Assembly (NCBI GenBank): GCA_964348275.1
Contig: CAYGBT010000010.1
Location: 26,509-90,508, forward strand
Reading direction: 5' to 3'
DNA length: 64,000 bases
DNA from: CSP1-5 sp964348275
GTDB taxonomy: Bacteria; Methylomirabilota; Methylomirabilia; Methylomirabilales; CSP1-5
Notes under the pieces: generated by a model
Seen by the model: only the letters and a program-made list of their open reading frames with translations
What the model was told of the DNA's origin: nothing
The model's database searches: none
Translations under genes and position numbers: made by a program
Part shown: piece by piece, positions 15,432-24,847 of the stretch
Layout of the letters: each line of letters starts with the position of its first letter
How positions within the stretch are numbered: the stretch's first letter is position 1

Positions 15432-18400
15432 TCACGGGACGATTTGGTGAGCTTCAGCTCCTCGGCCTTCAGGAGGCACTTTCAGATCTCGCCGCCGGCG
15501 GCGCACTCTCCCTGCATGGCCTCTGGGGAGGTGCCCGGGCACTCGTGTTGGGGAAAGTTGCCAGGGTGCTTAAGCGTCCTCTCGTCGTCGTGACGGCCAC
15601 CCTGAAGGAAGGAGAGGAGCTCACGGCGGATCTCCGCTTCTTCCTCGATCGGGACCGGGTGAACCTCTTTCCGGAGCGAGAGGTTCCACCATTTCAGCCG
15701 GTCTCGCCGCCACTCGAGGTCCGGGCGGAGCGGATCCAGCGCCTGCGAGAGCTCCGGGACGACGAGCTCAAGGCGCTCGTGGTCCCCATCCGTGCCCTCT
15801 TCCGACGCCTCCTCCCCCCCGACGCCCTGGACTTGGCGACGTTGCACCTCTATCCCCATCGGATTGTCCCGCCCGAGCAGGTCGTGGCGCTGCTCGAGGT
15901 GGGGGGGTATCGGTTGGTCCCCCAGGTGGAGCAATCGGGAGAGTACAGCCGTCGGGGGGGTATCCTCGATATCGGTCTACCACATTTGCTGCATCCGGTT
16001 CGGATCGAGTTCTTCGGGGACGAGATCGAATCTATCCGGACCTTTGATGTCAGGACGCAACGCTCTCTGTCGAGCCTGCCCACTACGGATGGGGTGACCA
16101 TCCTTCCCCTCTCAGAGATTCTTCTGAGCGCGGAGTCTCGGGAGTTCGCCAGGCAGTGGATGGGGCGGGAACGTCCTGCTGCCGTGAAGGAAGCAGTTGA
16201 ATCGGGGAGGCCCGGCCCAGGGCTCGAGCGGTATCTTCCCTCCTTTTATCGTCGCATCGTCCCCCTGTGGGAATACTTTAGCGCGGGGACGATTCTCGTC
16301 TGGGACGACCCGGACCAACTGAAGGCCCAGGCGGAGAGGACTGAGCATCTCCTGGTTGAAGAGTACGCGCGGCATCAAGCGGAAGGCCTCCCCCCCCTGA
16401 CCGCCACTCACCTCCGGTGGAAGGAAATTCACGTGCGCCTCGCCTCAAGGCCGAGGGTCGACGTTTTCCCGTTCTCGCCCGCCCCGCAGCGTGAGAGGAG
16501 TACCTCCGGGTTCGAGACCAAGCAGATTCCTTCGTATCAGGGGCGTATGATGCCCCTCGTGCGCGATCTCGAAAACTGGCGTCGAGAGGGTCGCGCGATT
16601 ACCCTCGTGGCGAGGGGGACGACCCAGGCCCATCGCCTTTGCGAAGTCCTTCGCGAACACGACCTGGGGGCGACGGTCACGGATGGGCCTCCCGGACCCG
16701 GAAGCATCCATATTCTGGAAGGGGGACTCAGCGCTGGATTTTACTTTGCGCCGCTCAAGCAGACGTATCTCACGGAGGCCGAGATCTTTGGCCCGCGTCG
16801 GGCAGTTTCTGTCCGTCGGCCGAAGATCCGAGAAGACCGTGCCTTGGCAGCATTCGAGGATGTGAAGTCTGGAGATGTGGTCGTTCACGTGGATCATGGC
16901 ATCGGCCGGTTTCACGGACTGCAGAAGCTCACGGTGGGCGAGGTCGAGGGAGATTACCTTTTGCTGGAGTATGCGGGCGGCGATAAGCTCTACGTCCCGG
17001 TGGACAAACTCCACCTGGTCCAGCGCTATGTTCGTGCCGACACCACCGTAAGCGGACCTCCCCTGGATCGTTTGGGATCGAGCTCGTGGGCGAGGGCCAA
17101 GGACCGGGTGCGGGCGTCCATTCGCGAAATGGCCCAAGGGCTCTTGAAGCTCTACGCCGCCCGGCAGCTGGCCGGGGGTCATGCGTACTCTCCGGATACT
17201 CCCTGGCAGCGGGAGTTTGAGGTTGCCTTTCCCTTTGAGGAAACGGAAGACCAGATGGGGGCCATCCAGCAGGTCAAGGTGGATATGGAGCGGCCTCAGC
17301 CGATGGACCGCCTGATCTGTGGCGATGTCGGCTACGGCAAGACCGAGGTAGCCATGCGCGCCGCTTTCAAGACCGTCATGGACGGGAAACAAGTGGCGGT
17401 GCTCGTCCCCACGACCGTGTTAGCGCTGCAACACTTTCAATCGTTCGCGGATCGCTTTGCCCCTTTTCCGATCGTGGTGGAGATGCTCTCGCGATTTCGG
17501 ACTCGCGGAGAACAGCACAAGGTCCTGCGGGGGTTGCGGGACGGGACGGTAGATGTTGTCATCGGGACCCATCGGCTTTTGCAGAGGGATGTCCGCTTTC
17601 GGGACCTGGGACTCCTTGTCGTAGATGAGGAGCAGCGGTTTGGCGTGGCTGCCAAAGAACGCCTGAAGCAGTTTCGCACCGAGGTCGATGTCCTCACCCT
17701 TACGGCTACTCCCATCCCCCGAACCCTTCACATGGCGATGTTGGGGGTTCGAGATGTCTCCACCATCGAGACGCCTCCCGAGGATCGGTTGAGCATTCGC
17801 ACCTACGTCACACGCTTCGACCCCGAGGTGATCCGGCAGGCGGTGGAGGAAGAGATCGGCCGAGGTGGCCAGGTCTTTTTTGTCCACAACCGGATCGAGA
17901 GCATCCATTCGATGGCGCGGTTCCTCAAACGCCTGCTCCCCCATGTGAAGCTCGCGGTGGCCCATGGGCAGATGACGGAGGAGACGCTGGAACGGGTCAT
18001 GTGCGACTTTTACGCAAAGCGGTATCAGCTCCTCTGCTCGACGGCCATCATCGAGTCGGGTCTCGATATTCCGACCGCCAATACCATCATCATTAATCGC
18101 GCGGACCGGTTTGGATTGGCCCAGCTCTATCAGCTGCGAGGGCGAGTCGGTCGGGACCGGTTCCGAGCGCATGCCTACCTCCTCATTCCCCGAGAGGAGG
18201 CCCTCAGTGAGAGTGCACGAAAGCGACTGCAGGTCATCGCGGAGCTGACGGAACTGGGGTCCGGCTTCAAGATTGCCACCAGGGACCTGGAAATCCGGGG
18301 AGCGGGAAATCTCCTCGGCGTGGAACAGCATGGGCATATCAATGCGGTCGGGTTTGATCTCTACTGTCAGCTGATCGAGGAGACGGTACGGGAACTCAAA

Positions 18401-18895
18401 GGAGTGGACCGCGAGGTGGTAGTGGATCCGGTGCTCCGTCTCCCCATCGAGGCCTACATCCCCGAGGCGTACGTGTCGGATGCCGTTGTCCGCCTCGGCT
18501 TATACCGGCGCCTGTCGGGGGCCACCTCCGTAAAAGAACGGGAGGATTTTATCGGAGAACTTCAGGACCGGTTTGGTCCCCTCCCCTCGCCGGTGGAGCA
18601 TCTCTTGATAGCCCTCGATCTGAAGGCCAAGGCCCGGTTCCTCCGGATTAAGGAGATCGACGCCCGTGACGACGTCGTGCGGATTGCCTTCGGGCCAGCG
18701 CCGGCCGTCCCGCCCGAGCGAATCGTGGGGCTTCTCCACACGATGGGGGGAGAGCTCCGTTATTTGCCCCAAGATACCTTGGAGCTTCGGTGTGGGAAGA
18801 CCTCCGCTCTCGAGCGGATTGAGCGGCTCCGGACCCTGCTCGACCGGATGGGGGAGCCGAGTACAGAGTCAACCGGGGCCGCAGGAAGGTCATGA
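15428..18895 (+). CDS. mfd: Transcription-repair coupling factor
   Basis: 1155 residues, full family length. The order is a UvrB-like N-terminal module (SRRGGILDIGL...RIEFFGDEIESIRTFD), the RNA-polymerase interaction domain (GDVVVHVDHGIGRFHGLQ), and superfamily 2 helicase motifs GDVGYGKTEVAMRAAF (Walker A), DEEQRFGV (DEEQ box) and TATPIPRTLHMA. The RG translocation motif region, QLRGRVGR and the C-terminal TRCF domain follow. Mfd removes RNA polymerase stalled at lesions and recruits UvrA. The start overlaps the rfaE2 stop, and the stop overlaps the surA start. Confidence 0.97.
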   Translation: MITGRFGELQLLGLQEALSDLAAGGALSLHGLWGGARALVLGKVARVLKRPLVVVTATLKEGEELTADLRFFLDRDRVNLFPEREVPPFQPVSPPLEVRAERIQRLRELRDDELKALVVPIRALFRRLLPPDALDLATLHLYPHRIVPPEQVVALLEVGGYRLVPQVEQSGEYSRRGGILDIGLPHLLHPVRIEFFGDEIESIRTFDVRTQRSLSSLPTTDGVTILPLSEILLSAESREFARQWMGRERPAAVKEAVESGRPGPGLERYLPSFYRRIVPLWEYFSAGTILVWDDPDQLKAQAERTEHLLVEEYARHQAEGLPPLTATHLRWKEIHVRLASRPRVDVFPFSPAPQRERSTSGFETKQIPSYQGRMMPLVRDLENWRREGRAITLVARGTTQAHRLCEVLREHDLGATVTDGPPGPGSIHILEGGLSAGFYFAPLKQTYLTEAEIFGPRRAVSVRRPKIREDRALAAFEDVKSGDVVVHVDHGIGRFHGLQKLTVGEVEGDYLLLEYAGGDKLYVPVDKLHLVQRYVRADTTVSGPPLDRLGSSSWARAKDRVRASIREMAQGLLKLYAARQLAGGHAYSPDTPWQREFEVAFPFEETEDQMGAIQQVKVDMERPQPMDRLICGDVGYGKTEVAMRAAFKTVMDGKQVAVLVPTTVLALQHFQSFADRFAPFPIVVEMLSRFRTRGEQHKVLRGLRDGTVDVVIGTHRLLQRDVRFRDLGLLVVDEEQRFGVAAKERLKQFRTEVDVLTLTATPIPRTLHMAMLGVRDVSTIETPPEDRLSIRTYVTRFDPEVIRQAVEEEIGRGGQVFFVHNRIESIHSMARFLKRLLPHVKLAVAHGQMTEETLERVMCDFYAKRYQLLCSTAIIESGLDIPTANTIIINRADRFGLAQLYQLRGRVGRDRFRAHAYLLIPREEALSESARKRLQVIAELTELGSGFKIATRDLEIRGAGNLLGVEQHGHINAVGFDLYCQLIEETVRELKGVDREVVVDPVLRLPIEAYIPEAYVSDAVVRLGLYRRLSGATSVKEREDFIGELQDRFGPLPSPVEHLLIALDLKAKARFLRIKEIDARDDVVRIAFGPAPAVPPERIVGLLHTMGGELRYLPQDTLELRCGKTSALERIERLRTLLDRMGEPSTESTGAAGRS

Positions 18896-19872
18896 TACGT
18901 CACTCCCGAAACTTTTTGCTCGTTGTACTCATCGTCTGGGGGGGAACCGCGGCGGCCGCGGAGCCGATCCTCATTGACAAGGTAGCCGCCGTGGTGAACG
19001 ACGAAGTGATTACCCTCAGCGAGGTCCAGAAGGAGGGGAAACCCCTCATTCAGCGAATTCGCCAGGAGTTGAGCGAGGACGTTTGGGCGAGTCAGATATC
19101 GATTACCCAACGGCAGGTCCTCGACGCGCTCATCCTTCGCCGATTGCAGTTACAGGAGGCCCAAAAAGAGAATGTCATCGTGGATCAGGCCCAGGTGACG
19201 GCGACCATAAACGAGATCAAAGTGCGGAACGGATTCAGGAGCGACGCCGAGCTCGCCGAAGCCCTGGCGCAGGAGAATCTCACCCTGGAGGAGTTCAGAA
19301 CCAAGATCTGGGAGCAGCTGGTTGTCGATTCGCTTCTCAGCGTGAAAGTGCGAACGAGTGTTGTCTTATCTGAAGAGGAGATTACGGAATATTACCAGGT
19401 CCACCTCGCTGAATACCAACAGTCCCCCTCGGTGCGGATCCGGCATGTGCTCGTCCGTCTGCCCGAGACTGCGTCCTCTGAGGATGTAGAGAAGGCCCAG
19501 AACCGTGCAGCTGAGGCGCTCGAGGCGCTTCGAAATGGGGGGGATTTTGCAAAAGTGGCCGCACAGTATTCGGATGGCGCGGCGGCCCAGGATGGGGGCG
19601 ACTTGGGCGTCATCCGAAAGGGGGAACTGGACCCGACTCTGGAGTCGGTTGCTTTTTCCCTAGAACCCGGGAGCCTCAGCGATATCATCCGGACCGCGGC
19701 GGGATTCAATATCATTAAGGTGGAGGAACGGACGGCCGGCGATGTGCCAATTGCTGAGGTCCGAGATCGGATGCGCGAACGCCTTTTCGCCGAAAAGGTG
19801 GAGAAACGAATGAACGAGTATTTTGGGGAACTCAAAGAGAGGGCCTACATCGAGATCCGCCTCACCGAGTAA
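18892..19872 (+). CDS. surA: SurA-type periplasmic peptidyl-prolyl isomerase/chaperone
   Basis: 326 residues starting with ATG overlapping the mfd stop. A signal peptide ends near residue 23 (GGTAAAAEP). The N-terminal chaperone helices begin with IDKVAAVVNDEVITLSEV, the SurA_N hallmark. A parvulin PPIC domain lies at about 177-275 (RIRHVLVR, DFAKVAAQYSDGAAAQDGGDLGVIRKGEL, GFNIIKVEER). SurA escorts outer-membrane proteins through the periplasm. Only one parvulin domain is seen, unlike E. coli SurA with two. Confidence 0.9.
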   Translation: MIRHSRNFLLVVLIVWGGTAAAAEPILIDKVAAVVNDEVITLSEVQKEGKPLIQRIRQELSEDVWASQISITQRQVLDALILRRLQLQEAQKENVIVDQAQVTATINEIKVRNGFRSDAELAEALAQENLTLEEFRTKIWEQLVVDSLLSVKVRTSVVLSEEEITEYYQVHLAEYQQSPSVRIRHVLVRLPETASSEDVEKAQNRAAEALEALRNGGDFAKVAAQYSDGAAAQDGGDLGVIRKGELDPTLESVAFSLEPGSLSDIIRTAAGFNIIKVEERTAGDVPIAEVRDRMRERLFAEKVEKRMNEYFGELKERAYIEIRLTE

Positions 19873-19875
19873 CTT

Positions 19876-19969
19876 CCGCTGAGAGCTAAGAGTCGAGAGT
19901 TGAGAGTCAGGGGCTTACTCCTCTGTTCTGGAACCCCTCGACTCTGGGCACTCGACTCTCGACTATTCA
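19876..19969. repeat. GAGTCGAGAG inverted repeat between convergent surA and tsaD
   Basis: AGAGTCGAGAGTTGAGAGTC on the left is the imperfect inverse complement of the ACTCGACTCTCGACTATTC region on the right, with a GGGGCTTACTCC centre. It separates two convergent genes and could terminate transcription in both directions. Its simple-sequence style resembles the other GTTCA- and GCTATCAGC-type palindromic repeats in this chromosome. Confidence 0.6.
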
Positions 19970-21037
19970 CTAACACAGGGGAAGGTCTGCGGCCGCATTG
20001 AGGTCCAGGGATGCGACCTCTCCTTGAGCAAGACGGGCGGAGCCGGCCGCGGCGATCATGGCAGCGTTGTCGGTGCACAGCTCGGGCCGGGGCCAATAGA
20101 CTTCGATCCCGTCACGGCCTGCCTTGCTCGCCAGGTGTTGCCGAAGCGAGTGGTTGCAGGCGACCCCACCCGTGATCAGAATCCGAGGGGCGTTCACGCG
20201 CTTCGCGGCCTTGATGGCATTGCGCGTGAGGACATCCACGACCGCCTGCTGGAAGCTGGCGGCGATGTCCGCCACCAGTTGCGGATTGAGAGGGGCGGGT
20301 TCGGAGTTGAAGGTCCTCGCTCCTGTGGCACCGCGTCTCCGGGGTGTCCGGTACCCCCTGTGCTCGAGATAATGAATTACCGCGGTCTTGAGCCCGCTGA
20401 AACTGAAGTCTAACGAACCATGACCCAGGATTGGTCGCGGGAGGGGTACTGCTCGGGGATCGGCGGTCCTCGCCACGTGTTCGATGTGGGGGCCTCCGGG
20501 AAAGGGGAGACCGAGAAGCTTCGCGACCTTATCAAAAGCCTCTCCCGCCGCGTCATCTCGAGTACAACCCAGCAAGCGATACTTCCTGGGAGCCTCTGCG
20601 TGGTACAGGTGTGTGTGTCCCCCCGAAGCCACCAGGGCGACATAGGGGCACTCGAGGCGCGGATGGTCGAGCAGACCGGCGGCCAGATGCCCCTCAATAT
20701 GGTTGATCGCCACCAGGGGCTTCCCAAGCGTGTACGCTAACGCCTTGGCTGCGGACAGCCCCACGAGCAGGGATCCTACCAGGCCGGGACCCACCGTCAC
20801 GGCGAGGCCCGTCAGATCACCAAAATCCATCCCGGCCTCCCGGACCGCCAACCGCATGACCGGCCCGATCATCTCCAGGTGGCGGCGGGAGGCAAGCTCT
20901 GGCACGATCCCCCCGTAGGGAGCATGCACCCTTACCTGCGATGCCACGATGTTGGACCGGATCTTTTCTCCCCCTTCCAACACCGCAGCAGCGGTTTCAT
21001 CACACGAGGTCTCGATGCCCAGGATAAAGTCAACCAT
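19970..21037 (-). CDS. tsaD: tRNA N6-adenosine threonylcarbamoyltransferase
   Basis: 355 residues. The N-terminal ILGIETSCDETAAAV, metal-binding HIEGHLAA, ASGGHTHLYH, FDKVAKLLGL-PFPGGP, DFSFSGLKTAV, and the C-terminal ITGGVACNHSLR and CTDNAAMIAAAG are all present. It transfers the threonylcarbamoyl group to A37 of ANN-decoding tRNAs together with TsaB/TsaE. A stretch at about 228-256, between LEHRGYR and VADIAASF, is longer than in usual TsaD proteins and is encoded by TTCAACTCC-type simple sequence like the palindromic repeats nearby. Confidence 0.95.
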   Translation of the reverse strand: MVDFILGIETSCDETAAAVLEGGEKIRSNIVASQVRVHAPYGGIVPELASRRHLEMIGPVMRLAVREAGMDFGDLTGLAVTVGPGLVGSLLVGLSAAKALAYTLGKPLVAINHIEGHLAAGLLDHPRLECPYVALVASGGHTHLYHAEAPRKYRLLGCTRDDAAGEAFDKVAKLLGLPFPGGPHIEHVARTADPRAVPLPRPILGHGSLDFSFSGLKTAVIHYLEHRGYRTPRRRGATGARTFNSEPAPLNPQLVADIAASFQQAVVDVLTRNAIKAAKRVNAPRILITGGVACNHSLRQHLASKAGRDGIEVYWPRPELCTDNAAMIAAAGSARLAQGEVASLDLNAAADLPLC

Positions 21038-21054
21038 ATCTTTAAGTTGTTAGC

Positions 21055-21225
21055 TATCAGCGATCAGCTGTCATCAATGACATACAGCGGTCGGCTGTCA
21101 GCAGTCGGCTATCAGCTTCTCCATGGCCTCTCATACTGAGAAGTGAAGCCTGCTACGAGTCTGACGGCTGAGTGCTGAATGCTACTTAGTGATTGCTGAT
21201 GGCGGGTAGCTGACAGCTTTCTTCG
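21055..21225. repeat. GCTATCAGC/GCTGACAGC-type palindromic repeat
   Basis: The tsaD-ctpA spacer is filled with short units such as GCTATCAGC, GATCAGCTGTCA, CGGCTGTCAGCAGTCGGC and, on the right, GGCTGAGTGCTGAATGC, TGATTGCTGATGGC and GTAGCTGACAGC. The two halves are approximately inverse complements. No gene is supportable in 21038-21343. Confidence 0.7.
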
Positions 21226-21343
21226 CTTTCCGACTGGTACCGTTCCACCTATTCTTGTCTGGCCAATCTTCTCACTGCACCCGCTCACGAGTGTTGAAAG
21301 AAATCCCGCCCCCTCGAATTCGGCGTATCAAGTTGGAACGGCA

Positions 21344-22636
21344 CTAGCTGGAGGCCAAGGCCTCCGGGGTCCGTTCGTAGATCAGGATCGCCTTCAGGAC
21401 CTCCACCGCTCGTCCAAGTTGAGGGTCCTTCTTGGGGTCAGGGGTGCGCCGGCCCAGGGGCTGGGTCGTATCCCCTTCTTGCTCGCCGATGGTCTGCTGG
21501 CGCCGATCGATCGGGCCCTGAGGCGCGGCCGTCGTCGCCGGCTTGGGAGGCTCGACGACGATATCCGGCGTCACGCCGGCGCCCTCGATGGCGCGCTGGC
21601 TCGGAGTGAAGTATCGGGCGGTCGTCAGCCTGAGGCCAGAGCCGTCGTCGAGCGGAATCACCGTCTGGACCGTCCCCTTGCCAAAGGTCTGGGTGCCCAG
21701 GAGGACCGCCCGCTGGTGGTCCTTCAGTGCTCCAGCCACAATCTCAGAGGCGCTGGCGGAACCCTTATTGACCACCACCACCATAGGGAAGCTCTGGGAA
21801 TTGTCATGTTCGTCCACAAACCGCAGATTCTGATTCTTTGCGCGTCCCTCGGTATATACGATGAGCTTCCCCTTGTCCAGAAAGAGATCAGCCACTTGGA
21901 CCGCCCGACTCAGGAGCCCTCCGGGGTTGTTCCGAAGGTCGAGGATGAGGCCGCGCATCCCTTTCTCCACCAGCTCGTCAAGCGCCCCCTCCAGGTCCCG
22001 GTGGGTCCGTTCCTGGAACGAGACCACGCGAATGTAACCGATGCCTTCTCCGAGATCCGAAGCGCGAACGCTATGCACTTCGATGATGTCGCGGACAATG
22101 GACACCTCGAAGGGTTGTTGTCCGTCACGGAGGATGGTCACCGTCACCTGGGTTCCCTTGGGCCCCCGCAGCTTTCGAACCGCCTCGACAAGTGTCATGT
22201 CCTTGGTTGGCTCACCGTCGATCTGGGCGATACGATCCCCAGCCTGGATCCCGGCCCGATCCGCGGGGGTCCCTTCGATGGGGGCGACCACCGTGAGATA
22301 CCGGTCCCGCACCGTGATCTCGATCCCTAACCCCGCGAAGCTACCCTGGGTTTCAATCTGCATTTCCTTGTAGACGTCGGGTGGCATAAAGGAGCTGTGG
22401 GGGTCCAAGGTGGTCAGCATTCCCTGGATTGCCCCGTAGATCAGGTCCTTGGACTCGGTGGATTCGACGTAGTTGTTCCGCACGAGCGTGAGGACCTCGG
22501 TGAAGACCTTCAGCGTGTCGTAGGCTTCGTCCGTGGCCACGACCCGTTGGTGGACACCACTGGTCACGATCAGCACCATTAATAGTGCGATCATCAGTAT
22601 GACTCGTATCCGGCCAGTCTGCTTACTGGAGAGCAT
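21344..22636 (-). CDS. ctpA: Carboxyl-terminal processing protease (S41)
   Basis: 430 residues. An N-terminal membrane anchor or signal helix is followed by the conserved DPHSSFMPPDVYKEMQI region, a PDZ domain (about 95-170, GLGIEI...AGIQAGDRIAQIDGEP) and the S41 core. Nucleophile serine is in GSASASEIVAGAL and the general-base lysine in GTQTFGKGTVQT. The C-terminal tail is proline- and glutamine-rich. It cleaves periplasmic proteins at C-terminal tails. It ends the minus-strand run ftsE-ftsX-envC-ctpA, a common bacterial order linked to peptidoglycan remodelling at division. Confidence 0.95.
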   Translation of the reverse strand: MLSSKQTGRIRVILMIALLMVLIVTSGVHQRVVATDEAYDTLKVFTEVLTLVRNNYVESTESKDLIYGAIQGMLTTLDPHSSFMPPDVYKEMQIETQGSFAGLGIEITVRDRYLTVVAPIEGTPADRAGIQAGDRIAQIDGEPTKDMTLVEAVRKLRGPKGTQVTVTILRDGQQPFEVSIVRDIIEVHSVRASDLGEGIGYIRVVSFQERTHRDLEGALDELVEKGMRGLILDLRNNPGGLLSRAVQVADLFLDKGKLIVYTEGRAKNQNLRFVDEHDNSQSFPMVVVVNKGSASASEIVAGALKDHQRAVLLGTQTFGKGTVQTVIPLDDGSGLRLTTARYFTPSQRAIEGAGVTPDIVVEPPKPATTAAPQGPIDRRQQTIGEQEGDTTQPLGRRTPDPKKDPQLGRAVEVLKAILIYERTPEALASS

Positions 22637-22735
22637 TGTGGGAACCTCCTCTGTGCCCGCGTCTCGATGTCCTTAGGGTCACCCCTCGGATGTACAAGAA
22701 GTATACCATAGTGCGGGATGTCAGGGCGGAAATTC

Positions 22736-23917
22736 TCAGGGCCGAGCAGCGAGCCAAACCAGGGGGTCCTGTGGTTCACCCTTGAAACGCAATTCAAAAT
22801 AGAGCTGCGGACCCTCGAGCGAGCCGGTCTCCCCCACCCGCGCGATGACCTGGCCCGCCCGGACCGCATCGCCCGTCTCGACCAGGAATTCCGACGCATG
22901 GGCGTAGAGTGAGTAGAAACCCTGGCCGTGATCGACGATGATCAGTTTGCCGTAACCCCGGAACCAATCGGCAAAGAGGACCGTGCCGTTATGGATCGCC
23001 TTGATCTGCTGGCCCAGGGGGGCGCGAATGCCGATCCCCTTATTGAAGATCACGGTGTTAAAGTTCGGATTCTTCTGGCGCCCGAAACGGAAGGCGACCT
23101 TTCCTTTCGTGGGCCAAGGGAGCTTGCCCTTGCGGGCCGTAAATGGGCCCCTCGGAAGACGGGGGGAAGGTTTCGCCCGGGCCTTCGCGCGCTTTCTGAG
23201 CTCCTTGATGAGACTCTGCAGGCGGGCGGAGGCCTTCTCAAGCTCCCGAATGGCACTCAGGTAGCCCTCTTTCTCCTCTCGAAGTCGGGCCAGCAGGATC
23301 CGCTGTCGCCATTTCTCATCGGCAATCGTCGCCTGCGTCGCTTCGATACGTTGTCGCCTTTTGGCGAGGGTCGCCCGGTGGGACTTGAGCGCCGCCTGCT
23401 TCTTGCTCAGCCCCCTCACCGTGGTGGCGTACCGTTCGCTCAGGGTCTGATCCTGGGCCGTGATGGTCTTGAGATACTTCACCCGACGCGCCATGTCGGT
23501 GAGGTTTTCGGCAGAGAAGAGGAGGCGGAAGACGCCGAACTGGCCCTGCTTATACAGGGCCCGGAGGCGGGAGGCCCAACGCTCCTGAATGGCTTGCAAC
23601 TCGCGCTCACTGTGGCTGGTCTCCCGCTTCAGCTTTCGGAGGGCCCGCTCATCGGCACGCAGTTTCTTCTCCAGCGATTTAAGCTCCCGGGTGTTGTGCT
23701 GCAGCTGCTGCTGAATCCTTTTGAGGGTGGCTTGGACCGCCGCCTCCTTGGCGGTGGTTTTCTGGACTTTTTTCCGCTCCGTTGCGATCTCCTTTTTCAG
23801 TTTTTCGAGCTTGTGCCTCTTTTCACGCAGAGTTTTCGGCTCGCGGGCCTGAAGGCCCCCGGTCAACAGCAGCGAGGTGGCTATTGCGATCGTTACCGCG
23901 GCGCGCACGGGTCTCAT
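22736..23917 (-). CDS. envC: EnvC-like murein hydrolase activator
   Basis: 393 residues: a signal peptide (to about residue 24), a long coiled coil (about 25-245) and a C-terminal LytM/M23 domain. The LytM domain is degenerate: the usual zinc-binding histidine and aspartate are replaced (NKGIGIRAP), and the final HxH reads QLYFELR. That is the state seen in EnvC, which activates amidases instead of cutting peptidoglycan. Downstream of ftsE-ftsX on the same strand, it fits the FtsEX-EnvC system at the septum. Confidence 0.9.
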   Translation of the reverse strand: MRPVRAAVTIAIATSLLLTGGLQAREPKTLREKRHKLEKLKKEIATERKKVQKTTAKEAAVQATLKRIQQQLQHNTRELKSLEKKLRADERALRKLKRETSHSERELQAIQERWASRLRALYKQGQFGVFRLLFSAENLTDMARRVKYLKTITAQDQTLSERYATTVRGLSKKQAALKSHRATLAKRRQRIEATQATIADEKWRQRILLARLREEKEGYLSAIRELEKASARLQSLIKELRKRAKARAKPSPRLPRGPFTARKGKLPWPTKGKVAFRFGRQKNPNFNTVIFNKGIGIRAPLGQQIKAIHNGTVLFADWFRGYGKLIIVDHGQGFYSLYAHASEFLVETGDAVRAGQVIARVGETGSLEGPQLYFELRFKGEPQDPLVWLAARP

Positions 23918-23941
23918 TGCTTCCTCTTGTTACACCTTTTA

Positions 23942-24844
23942 TTACACCTTGAGAAATCGGCGAACGGCCACCAGGCTGCCCACGCCCCCCAGAAGGACAC
24001 CGATGCCGATCATGGCCACCCCGTACTGGGTTGCGAGGAACTGAGCCAGTTCAGGCCCAGAGAGGATAATGCGGGCGGACGTTCCCAATTGCCACAGGGT
24101 TGCTCTGAACAAGGCGTACAGAAGACCCAGCGCCAAGGCGGCGCCCAGTCCCCCTTGGAGGGTTCCTTCAAGGATGAGGGGAATCTGAATGTAGGTCCGA
24201 GTCGCCCCGACCAGGCGCATGATCTCGATTTCCTGGGCCCGGGCATACACCGCCAATCGGATGGTGTTCGCCACGATAAAAAGCGAGGCAACGCCCAGCA
24301 CGGCACCGATCACGATCGCCAGGATTTTCATCACCTCGACGACACTCGTCAGGCGCTCGACCCATTCCTGGCCGTACAGGACATCCTCGACGCCTTCCAT
24401 TCGCTTCATCGAGGCGGCCAGTTGGGCTAAGGCGTCGGCCGTCTGGTATTTCTCACGAATCCGAAGCTGAAAGGAAGCCGGGAGGGGGTTGGCCTTTAAC
24501 CCCTCCAGCAGGCTTTCCTGGCCTCGGATCTGTTTCCGGAAGTCGGCCAGAGCTTCCTCCTTGGAGACGTAGGTCACCTCGCGGATCCCCATCTCCGCGT
24601 CCAGGCGTTTCCGGACGAGCTTCCGCTGCTGAGGAGTAATGTTGTCGTGGAGAAAGACGATGACCTGAAAGTCCTCCGCCCACCGAGCCACCACGGTGCT
24701 CAGATTCAGGGTCAGGAGGAGGAAGATTCCCGAGACGAGGAAGGCGACGGTAATGGCCCCGATGGAGGCCATCACCCCCCACCCCCCTCGTCGAAAATTG
24801 AGGAAGGTCTCGTCTAGGAGGTGCCGGAGGCGCTCCCAGAACAT
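23942..24844 (-). CDS. ftsX: Cell-division protein FtsX
   Basis: 300 residues with four transmembrane helices (about 25-48, 170-195, 225-248, 270-292), one large periplasmic loop between helices 1 and 2, and the FtsX/MacB core (ANTIRLAVYARAQEIEIMRLVGAT). It lies 3 bases downstream of ftsE. FtsX transmits ATP hydrolysis by FtsE to EnvC in the periplasm. Confidence 0.95.
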   Translation of the reverse strand: MFWERLRHLLDETFLNFRRGGWGVMASIGAITVAFLVSGIFLLLTLNLSTVVARWAEDFQVIVFLHDNITPQQRKLVRKRLDAEMGIREVTYVSKEEALADFRKQIRGQESLLEGLKANPLPASFQLRIREKYQTADALAQLAASMKRMEGVEDVLYGQEWVERLTSVVEVMKILAIVIGAVLGVASLFIVANTIRLAVYARAQEIEIMRLVGATRTYIQIPLILEGTLQGGLGAALALGLLYALFRATLWQLGTSARIILSGPELAQFLATQYGVAMIGIGVLLGGVGSLVAVRRFLKV

Positions 24845-24847
24845 GGG

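Noticed and set aside
22928..24430. 500-codon plus-strand frame
   Set aside because: It is the antisense shadow of envC and ftsX, whose motifs and order are unambiguous on the other strand.
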